From: JAKFFN01 sp964444305
Lineage (GTDB): Bacteria > Sumerlaeota > Sumerlaeia > Sumerlaeales > Sumerlaeaceae
NCBI GenBank assembly: GCA_964444305.1
Contig: CAYUGQ010000113.1
Coordinates: forward strand, 1-8,629
Direction: 5' to 3'
Length of the DNA stretch: 8,629 nt
Below, one piece after another: positions 1 to 5,727 of the stretch. Within the stretch, counting starts at the first letter, position 1. The number at the start of each line of letters is the position of its first letter. A program made the position numbers and the translations under genes. The notes beneath the pieces are model-generated. The model did not search any database. It was given only the letters and a program-made list of their open reading frames with translations, and was not told where the DNA came from.

Positions 1-51
1 GGCCAACTTGCGGTTGCTTCGCTGGCTAAACATGTCGCCCGTAAGCGCCAT
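1..51 (-). CDS. Possible N-terminus of a divergent gene, cut by the window edge
   Basis: On the minus strand an ATG at 51-49 opens a frame that stays open to the edge of the window and begins MALTGDMFSQRSNRKLA. I do not recognise the family. The codons upstream of the ATG are also open for some distance (KKLYY before it), and no good Shine-Dalgarno sequence is visible, so the start is uncertain. The + strand is also open in frame 1 from position 1 to a TAG at 97-99, so 17 codons cannot decide which strand codes. If the minus reading is real, this gene diverges from the operon starting at 131, and the roughly 80 bases between them hold both promoters. Confidence 0.2.
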   Translation of the reverse strand, partial: MALTGDMFSQRSNRKLA

Positions 52-118
52 GTAATACAGTTTTTTCTTGCAAATCGCGGACGTGGGGGGGGGAGTTAGT
101 CAATGAAATTCTACTTGT

Positions 119-124
119 AAGGAG
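119..124 (+). promoter_or_regulatory. Ribosome binding site of the Cys-rich peptide gene
   Basis: AAGGAG lies six bases before the ATG at 131. It is the strongest Shine-Dalgarno sequence in the left operon and supports translation starting at 131, which makes this small gene the likely first gene of the operon. Confidence 0.6.
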
Positions 125-130
125 TTTCAA

Positions 131-337
131 ATGTTTAAGTATTGCCTGTTGGCAGTGGTGCTTTGCCTCAGCTTGCCTAACGCGGTTCAAGGTCAGGGAG
201 CCGATTGCGGCTCCACATTCCCGACTTGTAAGGGCTCATGCCTTTGAACACCTAAAGGCCATGCAAAATATTGCTATTTTTATCAAGATCCCCGAGGGGG
301 CATTTACAACCGATGCGACTGTGGCATTTCAGATTGA
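131..337 (+). CDS. Small Cys-rich secreted protein with an in-frame TGA
   Basis: The ATG at 131 follows a good ribosome binding site and opens a Sec-type signal peptide (MFKYCLLAVVLCLSLPNAVQG). The conventional ORF ends at TGA 245-247 after 38 codons. The same frame continues in a protein-like way to TGA 335-337, giving 68 codons counting the internal TGA. The putative mature part has three cysteines before the TGA (codons 26, 33, 37) and three after it (48, 62, 64). Six cysteines spaced like a disulfide-rich mini-protein, ending in CDCG, suggest that the full frame was or is one protein. The extended stop also forms a TTGA overlap with the next gene, matching all later junctions in the operon. 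The TGA could be a nonsense mutation, a sequencing error, selenocysteine or read-through. It is not a reassigned code, because neighbouring genes end in TGA. No specific function is recognised. Confidence 0.5.
237..263 (+). other. Hairpin centred on the in-frame TGA
   Basis: CATGCCTTT (237-245) pairs with AAAGGCCATG (254-263): nine base pairs with one bulged C at 260 and an eight-base loop, GAACACCT. The internal TGA (245-247) sits at the top of the stem. The position differs from a usual bacterial SECIS element, whose hairpin follows the UGA. A T-run appears only about 14 bases after the stem, so this is not a classical terminator. It could be an attenuator, a read-through signal or chance. 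Confidence 0.35.
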
Positions 338-1269
338 GATCTAATTTGCGATTAATCCTGGTTCTGCTAATGTGTCGTTTTGCTGTTGCTTCGGCGGCGC
401 CGCAGTTTCCCGAAATTTCCCCGTGCATATACGCTGGTACAGGTGAAATTGTACTAAGTGGAAACTGGAAGGCACACCCGATTTTCAACAAATATGATCA
501 GCGAACGACTTTTCGATTTCGCGGACTTCGCGCTGATGGCTTTTGCACCACACGATATACAACAGATTTTGGAGAGGCATCTGGCTCCTTTGCCGACGAT
601 GGTACATCAGCGACTTTCTGGTATCGAGGCGATGATCAGGTTCTAAAGGGGGTTTATGACGATGTGCACATGTTTCAGTACGCCCTAAACCCTTTGTCGT
701 ACTTGATTATGCCGAAACTGAGCCTGGAACACGCACAAGTCTCACCGGTGCAACCAGACAATCCGAACAGTGTGGCCTATAGAATTGGGACCCGAGAAGA
801 TCCTAACGGCTCCGTGAGCACTGATTATATAATTGCACCAAAAAACGGCCAGGTTCAGCAGTTTACCATTGTCGACCATTGGAACTATCCAAACGCCGGA
901 CTAAATAACGTCACATATGAGCAACTTGATGTTCGTTGGTCCGAGCCTTATTTCGCCACTCAAATACCCACGCAACAAGTAGCTACAATTGCAACCGGAA
1001 ACAGAGGGCCGAAGCCCCAGATGACCGTCACTATAAACACAAATATTTCTTCTCTGGAGTTGATAAAACCTGCCGAAATTGCCAAAGCACAGGAGGACTT
1101 GGTCTCAGGCCTGTTCAGATACGAGGGCACGCGAGTATTAAGGCGAGCTTCAACATCAAACAGCGACGCAACAAATTCGGCCAGGTGGCCAAAAATTCTA
1201 GCAGGCTTTGGCGCCGCGGTGCTTTTGTTATCGGTGCTGGTTCTGCGGCGCAGAAATAAAAATTCATGA
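334..1269 (+). CDS. Secreted protein with C-terminal membrane anchor, unknown function
   Basis: I place the start at TTG 334, giving 311 residues, because TTGA overlaps the stop of the Cys-rich frame just as later genes in this operon overlap. It also gives a compact signal peptide (MRSNLRLILVLLMCRFAVASA, then AP). The ATG at 313 (318 residues) and the TTG at 271 (332 residues) are alternatives; a GAGGGGG sequence lies about 12 bases before the ATG. The mature part is rich in predicted beta structure, aromatic residues and polar loops, and resembles no family I can name. The C-terminus has a hydrophobic stretch (ILAGFGAAVLLLSVLVL) followed by RRRNK, as in a single-pass anchor with a short cytoplasmic tail or a sorting signal. 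Most of the protein would therefore face the periplasm or cell surface, tethered at its C-terminus. The stop overlaps the next gene's ATG. The gene is secure; its role is unknown. Confidence 0.8.
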   Translation: MRSNLRLILVLLMCRFAVASAAPQFPEISPCIYAGTGEIVLSGNWKAHPIFNKYDQRTTFRFRGLRADGFCTTRYTTDFGEASGSFADDGTSATFWYRGDDQVLKGVYDDVHMFQYALNPLSYLIMPKLSLEHAQVSPVQPDNPNSVAYRIGTREDPNGSVSTDYIIAPKNGQVQQFTIVDHWNYPNAGLNNVTYEQLDVRWSEPYFATQIPTQQVATIATGNRGPKPQMTVTINTNISSLELIKPAEIAKAQEDLVSGLFRYEGTRVLRRASTSNSDATNSARWPKILAGFGAAVLLLSVLVLRRRNKNS

Positions 1270-1952
1270 AGCAGCTTGCCATCGTGAGCGTCTGCTGCAG
1301 TAGTCTGTTTTTCTCTTCGGTTTGTATGGCGCAACAGGATACTGTGATTCAGACGAGTACAACTCTGGTACAGTTGGGCGTGTTCGACGAAAATACTTCT
1401 GTCGCATTTGACTTAAAGATGAAAGCCAATGAATCTGGCCTCAAAATTACGGGAGTAGCTCCTTCATGCAATTGTATTGCGAAAGGAAAGGATAATTTTC
1501 CCGTAGTGCTTGCTCCGGGTGAGACTAAAGTTTTTCAATTTCACTGGCAATTGTCATCCGGTGGATTGGCGGAAAATGATATCCACTTTTTTGGGCCTGG
1601 AGGGCAGCTTATTTCTACTGTTACAGTCCGTTGCACAGTTAGGCCCGCGATGTCTATTACTCCAACACGCCTAACGTTGCAGATGCCAAAGGCGAAGTCT
1701 GATCTAGCCGGTGCATTAAAAATAAAGTCTGGAAATTTGAAAATCGGCATGATTAGTTACGGTCTCGAACCGCCATGGGAACGATATTTAGTTGTTATGG
1801 GACCAGAACAACTGGTTCCTCACGAAGAGGCAACAGTTCAGCTTCTTTGGACCAAGGATTACAGCGAAACGAATTTGCCAACGTACGGCATTCTCGAAAT
1901 ACAATCCGCGAATTATGCCACTCACAAAATTCCGTGGAGAATACCCAAGTGA
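1266..1952 (+). CDS. DUF1573-like secreted protein with Cys-x-Cys motif
   Basis: The product has 228 residues. A signal peptide is followed by a likely cleavage near residue 22 (VCMA, then QQ). Residues about 30-130 look like a DUF1573 domain, an immunoglobulin-like fold: 'LGVFDENTSVAFDLKMKA', then 'ITGVAPSCNCIAKG' with Cys68 and Cys70, then 'LAPGETKVFQFHW'. The family's usual motif is SCGC, here SCNC. Cys123 is a third cysteine after the signal peptide. The C-terminal half (about 130-228) looks like a second beta-sandwich ending without an anchor. DUF1573 proteins are exported and of unknown molecular role. The ATG overlaps the preceding stop (ATGA) and no strong ribosome binding site is seen, so translation is probably coupled. 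The link to the Cys-rich peptide upstream is inferred from position only. Confidence 0.75.
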   Translation: MKQLAIVSVCCSSLFFSSVCMAQQDTVIQTSTTLVQLGVFDENTSVAFDLKMKANESGLKITGVAPSCNCIAKGKDNFPVVLAPGETKVFQFHWQLSSGGLAENDIHFFGPGGQLISTVTVRCTVRPAMSITPTRLTLQMPKAKSDLAGALKIKSGNLKIGMISYGLEPPWERYLVVMGPEQLVPHEEATVQLLWTKDYSETNLPTYGILEIQSANYATHKIPWRIPK

Positions 1953-2770
1953 AGCGTGAGAAAAATCAGATATACCAAGTTTGTTGGCTTCGCCTGGTCG
2001 TCCTTTTGGTTGGTAGCACCGCTCTCACAGTTGTTGCATATCTGTTGTTAGTCCGCGGGGCAGCATATCAGGACCTGCCACTGCGGACACCACCGCCTGT
2101 TACACTTTCCTCTCAATATGAACTAGAACTTTATCGGGGGGATGAGCGCACCAGCGAAGGCAACACGGCACGCCCTTTTCGAAACTCTCAGTTGCTTCTG
2201 CTGAACACAGAAACAGGGAGCAAGAAGGCTTTTTTAGCACGCGGGCGATCAACAGCGAAATATCGTCCGTTGCCTGAGGACATTGAAAGCTACTTTAAAA
2301 AGCACTCACAGGATGCAGAAATCCGGTGGGGGTTTATGGAACTCCCACCGGGCACCTACTGGTGTAAGGCCGGTTCTTTCAAAAATGAGATTGGTTTTCA
2401 AATATCCGGAGCGGGCTGGACCGGTGATTCGATTTTTACTTCCAATTCCCAAACTATACGATATACGCCGGTAAAATGGGATAAAGCATCAACTCCATAC
2501 CTGGATATTGAAAATGAACGACAACTTCCACCTATTAGTGTGAGAACTGACTGCTGGATACATGGAAGTATAACGAAAAACTGGTCCCATCGGGATAGCC
2601 TGGGTTGTGTGACACTACAGAAGGCGTCAAGTCAGGAAAAACGCACTGGGATAATGTCTGACTGGGAGAATTTTGTTAATGAAATGACAAAAGCCGGTTT
2701 GGCCAATACTGATTCTCCAGCAGTTAAATTAAAGATTATTGATACAGTCTCTACGGCGGTAGTCCAATGA
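1949..2770 (+). CDS. Membrane-anchored protein with YkuD/Tlde1-like peptidoglycan enzyme motif
   Basis: The start is GTG 1949, which overlaps the preceding stop (GTGA) and follows GGAGA with eight bases of spacing. This gives 273 residues; the frame is open further upstream, but there it overlaps the DUF1573 gene. Residues about 11-36 form one membrane segment after a short basic N-terminus, leaving the rest in the periplasm. From residue 57 the order of motifs matches L,D-transpeptidase-fold proteins of the DUF2778/Tlde1 type: a 'YELELYRGD' strand, 'LPPGTYW' (132-138), then 'CWIHGS' (202-207) and 'SLGCVTL' (217-223). The likely catalytic residues are His205 and Cys220. YkuD enzymes usually have Arg soon after the cysteine; here it is Thr, as is tolerated in the DUF2778 group. 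I infer cleavage or transfer on peptidoglycan peptides, or another Cys acyl-transfer reaction. The neighbouring pseudopilin suggests a role at the cell envelope. Confidence 0.65.
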   Translation: MKREKNQIYQVCWLRLVVLLVGSTALTVVAYLLLVRGAAYQDLPLRTPPPVTLSSQYELELYRGDERTSEGNTARPFRNSQLLLLNTETGSKKAFLARGRSTAKYRPLPEDIESYFKKHSQDAEIRWGFMELPPGTYWCKAGSFKNEIGFQISGAGWTGDSIFTSNSQTIRYTPVKWDKASTPYLDIENERQLPPISVRTDCWIHGSITKNWSHRDSLGCVTLQKASSQEKRTGIMSDWENFVNEMTKAGLANTDSPAVKLKIIDTVSTAVVQ

Positions 2771-3387
2771 AAATGCGTGGATTTACGCTGGTAGAGCTTT
2801 TAATAACAGTTGGTGTTTTGTCTATATTGGCAGCGATTGGCGTTAGCTCATGGCAAGAGGCTGTCACACGTGCGCGGGTGGTTCGGGTTCAGGAAGATAT
2901 GCGCACTCTCGCCACCGCATTGGAAACCTATAGGCTGGATCGAAATGCGCCTGTTCGAATGCGACATTCAGACTTTTACCAAGACCCGCATATAGATGCT
3001 GTTGAAGGTATTGCCGTCCGGGGAATTTTAAGTCCGTGCCTTTCAACTCCCGTTGCATACATGTCTTCCGTTACGTATCTGGATCCGTTTACTGTCGGTA
3101 TAGATAGTGTGCCTTTGGATGAGCAATTTTATACTTATCAGGTGCTGCCGGAATATATTAAGTTTCGTTCATCTTCTAAATTCTGGAAAGACGCATCGAA
3201 CTTTTACGGTGAATGGCGACTTATTTCGGCAGGGCCAGACACGTTCTTTGACCATAACTTCATCAATAGTGCGCAGTTACCTTACGACGCAACGAATGGT
3301 ACCTTTAGCAGAGGCAATATCATAAGAAGCCAAAAGCATACGAACACCATGATGCCCCCTATTCCAGCATTACTTGCTATACATTAA
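2767..3387 (+). CDS. GspG-like type II secretion pseudopilin
   Basis: The product has 206 residues. It begins with a prepilin peptidase site, MKMRG before FTLVE, with the glycine at position 5 and the conserved glutamate at mature position 5, followed by a hydrophobic helix (residues 11-25). Next come the amphipathic helix and 'LATALETYRLDRN' typical of major pseudopilins. The later part carries 'LSTPVAYMSSVTYLDPF' (92-108), 'GEWRLISAGPD' (148-158) and 'YDATNGTFSRGNII' (173-186), a pattern common in pseudopilins of PVC-like phyla. The ATG overlaps the preceding stop (ATGA). No secretion ATPase, GspF or secretin gene is present, so assembly would depend on machinery encoded elsewhere. In the operon it could build a short fibre that presents or exports the other products; that is inference. 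It is the last gene of the operon. Confidence 0.88.
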   Translation: MKMRGFTLVELLITVGVLSILAAIGVSSWQEAVTRARVVRVQEDMRTLATALETYRLDRNAPVRMRHSDFYQDPHIDAVEGIAVRGILSPCLSTPVAYMSSVTYLDPFTVGIDSVPLDEQFYTYQVLPEYIKFRSSSKFWKDASNFYGEWRLISAGPDTFFDHNFINSAQLPYDATNGTFSRGNIIRSQKHTNTMMPPIPALLAIH

Positions 3388-3662
3388 ATTGAAGTAACAG
3401 AAGAGAAATTCGTCAGGATCGAATTCATGCAATGATTTGATTCTGGTCCATTGCGCCTGGTTTACAATAAGCTTTTATTCCTTCCACCAGCGTTCAAAGT
3501 CTCTGGTTCCAGATAAATACCCCAAGTAAACCCGGCGCGGGCTTCTGCACATTGTGTTCCGTGTCGCATTTACAATGAAGTCCTGGACGTCCGGGTGTTT
3601 CTTTCCGCGTCCCATGTTCGCACGTTTACTCTTCAGGCCACAACGGAATGCGCCGAGTGGTT
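3388..3662. other. Convergent intergenic region
   Basis: This region separates the + strand operon from the minus-strand genes. I find no convincing Rho-independent terminator. There is a small GC stem at 3531-3541 (CCCG, GCG loop, CGGG) and a GGACGTCC palindrome at 3585-3592, but neither is followed by a T-run. The stretch also contains the possible gene remnant described at 3475-3615. The change in base composition in the window falls at its right-hand end. Confidence 0.5.
3475..3615 (-). pseudogene. Small basic ORF or C-terminal gene remnant
   Basis: On the minus strand an ATG at 3615 opens a 46-codon frame ending in TAA at 3475. The translation reads like protein: it starts MGRGKKHPDVQDFIVN and ends with SGTRDFERWWKE. 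The frame is also open upstream of the ATG to beyond position 3662 (…CGLKSKRAN before the methionine), where it runs into the SH3-like gene in another frame. Directly after the TAA the same frame stays open and protein-like (KLIVNQAQWTRIKS…) to a TAA at 3370-3372, inside the 3' end of the pseudopilin gene. This could be the decayed C-terminus of a lost gene or a genuine small basic protein. I do not recognise the family and see no strong ribosome binding site. Confidence 0.3.
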
Positions 3663-4274
3663 TTAGTACATTGGTCCGGTGGCGGTGCCGAGGGCTGTGC
3701 CTATTGCCTGGGGGCCGCCGGTGGCGAGGGTTGCTCCGGGCATTGTGGCGTCTATTATTCCGCCTTGGCCGAATTCGCCGGTGGTGCCGGGCTGGAGGCC
3801 GGTGGCGGTTAGGAGTTCGCTTTCGCGACGGACGGTTTCGACTACTGAGTCTGATGCGCGGAGGGATACTCCGGCTCCGGTGACGACTCGGGTTTCGTAT
3901 TCGGCGGCGAGTTCTTCTACGGTTATGGGGCCTGGGGGGGGGAGTTCTCTTGTGGGGGTGGGGGCGTACATGCGGGCGACGACGGCGCGGGGTACGTAGC
4001 CGATTTCTCCGTTAAGGGGGAGGGTTACTATGCCTTGTCCGCTGCCGAAGGAGAGGAAGCGGTGGCCGAGGGGTACCCAGCCGAGGACTTGGTGGGTGGT
4101 GAGGGATTTGACTTCGACGTAGGAGGGGTGGGGTGTCTGTCCCTGGGATTCGGGGACGGACTGGATCTGCTGCCATACGGGGGTGTCGTGCACGGGGACG
4201 CGGGTGAGGCTGTCCTGGCCGGTGGCGAGGGCGGTTATCCCGGTGAGTATGAGGATGAATGGCAGTTTGATCAT
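3663..4274 (-). CDS. Secreted SH3-like domain protein
   Basis: The product has 203 residues. The ATG follows AGGAG ten bases upstream. A signal peptide (MIKLPFILILTGITALATG) precedes a short linker. Residues about 50-103 look like a bacterial SH3-type beta-barrel: 'YVEVKSLTTHQVLGWVPLGH', a glycine-rich turn, then 'EIGYVPRAVVARMY'. Such domains usually bind peptidoglycan or another envelope ligand; that is a family-level inference. The C-terminal half contains a PPPGP turn, a short helix ('TVEELAAEYETRV') and a glycine-, alanine- and threonine-rich tail with no recognisable domain. It is the last minus-strand gene, 94 bases downstream of the transporter, and may have its own promoter. The SH3 assignment is moderate and the export signal is clear. 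A run of nine Cs on the coding strand encodes the PPP. Confidence 0.65.
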   Translation of the reverse strand: MIKLPFILILTGITALATGQDSLTRVPVHDTPVWQQIQSVPESQGQTPHPSYVEVKSLTTHQVLGWVPLGHRFLSFGSGQGIVTLPLNGEIGYVPRAVVARMYAPTPTRELPPPGPITVEELAAEYETRVVTGAGVSLRASDSVVETVRRESELLTATGLQPGTTGEFGQGGIIDATMPGATLATGGPQAIGTALGTATGPMY

Positions 4275-4284
4275 TGTGATTTAA

Positions 4285-4289
4285 CTCCT
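4285..4289 (-). promoter_or_regulatory. Ribosome binding site of the SH3-like gene
   Basis: CTCCT on the + strand reads AGGAG on the minus strand, ten bases before the ATG at 4274. It supports that start. Confidence 0.5.
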
Positions 4290-4368
4290 GCGAGCGGTGA
4301 GTGTCTGGGGTAGGTGGGCATAGCTGGTTTTGGATTTCCAGTAAGTTTTTACATAAAGTGCGTTTTGG

Positions 4369-5595
4369 TTATTTTTTGTTGTTTTGATGGGCGGAAGGGG
4401 GGGGGTAGGCTGTGGTGGTGTGGGTGTTGCGGTGGTGGGCTATGGCTAGGGCGAAGGCGGCGCAGGTGAGCATGATTGCGGCCATGGGGATGGCGGTGCC
4501 GTTTGAGAGGGTGCTGACGAGGGCGGAGGCTATGGCGGCGAGGAGCATTTGGAGGCTGCCGATGAGGGCGGAGGCGCTGCCGGCGTATTTTGAGAATGGG
4601 GTGAGGGCGAGGGCGGTGGTGTTTGGAACGAGGGGGCCGAGGGCGGCCATAAATCCGAAGATGAGGATGACGTAGAGGGTGGTGCTGGGGATGGCGAATA
4701 TGGTGACGGCGAGGAGGATGGCGGCTATGGTTACGGCTAGGGTGGCGGAGATGGCGATGAGGCGCTGGGGTGTTATGTAGCGGAGGATTACCTGGTTTAG
4801 CTGGGCGGCGGCGATGAAGCCGAGGGCGTTTGCGCCGAAGAGCCAGGCGAAGTGGGTGGGGTTTATTTTGAGTATGTCGAGGAAGAGGACGGGAGCTCCG
4901 CTGATGTAGGTGAAGAGGGCGGCCATGCAGAGGCCTCCGGCGATGCTGTAGGCGGCGAAGTCGGGGTGGCGGAGGACGATTTTGTAGTCGCGGAGGACTT
5001 CGGCGGGGCGGAGGCTGATGTCGGGGTCGGGTCCGCGGCTTTCGGGGAGGAGGAAGTAGACGGTCATCCAGATTAAGATGGTGAAGAGTGCGAGGAATAT
5101 GAAGATGGAGCGCCAGCCGAAGTGGGTGACAAAGAAGCTGCCGGCGGTGGGGGCGAGGATGGGGGCGGCACCCATGATGAGCATTAGGGTGGAGAAGACT
5201 TTTGGCATTTCTTCGGGGGGATAGAGGTCGCGGATTATGGCGCGGCTGGCGACCATGCCGACGCATCCGCCGAGGGCGAGGATTAGGCGGAGGGCGATGA
5301 GCCAGTTTAGGCCGGGGGCGAGGGCGCAGCCTAGGGAAGCCAGGGCGAAGATGGCGACGCCGATGAGCATGGGGGGGCGGCGTCCAAAGCGGTCGACGAT
5401 GGGGCCGTAAAAGATTTGTCCGACGCAGATGCCGACGAAGTAGCTGGTGAGGGATAGGCTGACGCTGGCGGTGTTTGTGTTGAAGTCGCGGGCGATGGCG
5501 TTGAAGCCGGGCAGGTACATATCGATGGCGAAGGGGCCGAGGGCGGCGAGGGCGCCGAGGATGAGCATGAGTCTAAGATGGTGGGGGGGCTTCAT
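4369..5595 (-). CDS. Bcr/CflA-family multidrug efflux transporter (MFS)
   Basis: The product has 408 residues, the usual length of this family, with about twelve hydrophobic segments. Family motifs appear in order: 'AIDMYLPGF' (23-31) in the first helix, 'GPIVDRFGRRPP' (64-75), the classic motif A loop between helices 2 and 3, 'SRAIIRDLY' (117-125), 'PILAPTAG' (145-152), a motif C-like antiporter signature, and 'GWRSIF' (160-165). Bcr/CflA proteins are inner-membrane proton antiporters exporting drugs such as bicyclomycin, chloramphenicol or sulfonamides, or small metabolites. The substrate cannot be read from sequence. The C-terminal tail is hydrophilic and rich in His, Thr and Pro, and includes a PPP encoded by a nine-base homopolymer. 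The gene lies 132 bases downstream of the channel module and 94 bases upstream of the SH3-like gene, so it probably has its own promoter in the gap. No strong ribosome binding site is seen. Confidence 0.93.
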   Translation of the reverse strand: MKPPHHLRLMLILGALAALGPFAIDMYLPGFNAIARDFNTNTASVSLSLTSYFVGICVGQIFYGPIVDRFGRRPPMLIGVAIFALASLGCALAPGLNWLIALRLILALGGCVGMVASRAIIRDLYPPEEMPKVFSTLMLIMGAAPILAPTAGSFFVTHFGWRSIFIFLALFTILIWMTVYFLLPESRGPDPDISLRPAEVLRDYKIVLRHPDFAAYSIAGGLCMAALFTYISGAPVLFLDILKINPTHFAWLFGANALGFIAAAQLNQVILRYITPQRLIAISATLAVTIAAILLAVTIFAIPSTTLYVILIFGFMAALGPLVPNTTALALTPFSKYAGSASALIGSLQMLLAAIASALVSTLSNGTAIPMAAIMLTCAAFALAIAHHRNTHTTTAYPPPSAHQNNKK

Positions 5596-5609
5596 GATGC
5601 TGGGAACAA

Positions 5610-5621
5610 TTAAGTCCTTAA
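5610..5621. promoter_or_regulatory. Candidate operator upstream of the transporter gene
   Basis: TTAAGTCCTTAA is a perfect inverted repeat of five bases (TTAAG, two-base centre, CTTAA), ending 15 bases before the transporter's start codon in a locally AT-rich patch within GC-rich DNA. Such placement suits a repressor site or promoter element. No regulator gene is adjacent, so the idea rests on symmetry and position alone. Confidence 0.25.
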
Positions 5622-5641
5622 CTAATTCTGGTGCTGTGGGA

Positions 5642-5657
5642 GGCGGGATTAGCCGCC
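5642..5657. other. Short GC hairpin between the channel and transporter genes
   Basis: GGCGG and CCGCC flank a six-base loop (GATTAG). It lies 128 bases past the transporter's start codon side and downstream of the channel operon's last stop. On the minus strand it has no following T-run, so it is not a standard Rho-independent terminator for that operon. The rest of this 132-base gap shows no gene. Confidence 0.25.
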
Positions 5658-5727
5658 GCTTTTGGGGGATAGGGAGCGAGAAGGATGCCGGTTGCGGCGT
5701 GTGGGGTTTGGGGGGGATGGTTGGGAT

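Noticed and set aside
103..120. Leader peptide of five codons (MKFYL) before the Cys-rich gene
   Set aside because: So short a frame after a G-run occurs easily by chance, and nothing links it to an attenuator.
245..247. TGA reassigned to tryptophan or glycine
   Set aside because: TGA ends three neighbouring genes in start/stop overlaps (1267-1269, 1950-1952, 2768-2770), so it is a normal stop here.
263..301. Bacterial SECIS element just after the TGA
   Set aside because: The only stems are GCAA/TTGC around an AATA loop (263-274) and a three- to four-base CCCC/GGGG stem (290-299); the first has no G in its loop and the second is too far from the TGA for a usual SECIS.
3531..3592. Rho-independent terminator after the pseudopilin gene
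   Set aside because: The stem at 3531-3541 and the palindrome at 3585-3592 are short and have no following T-run.
4349..5266. Long minus-strand frame of about 305 codons rich in Arg, His and Pro
   Set aside because: It is a shadow of the transporter gene in another frame; its odd amino acid content follows from C-rich coding DNA, and the transporter has all family motifs.
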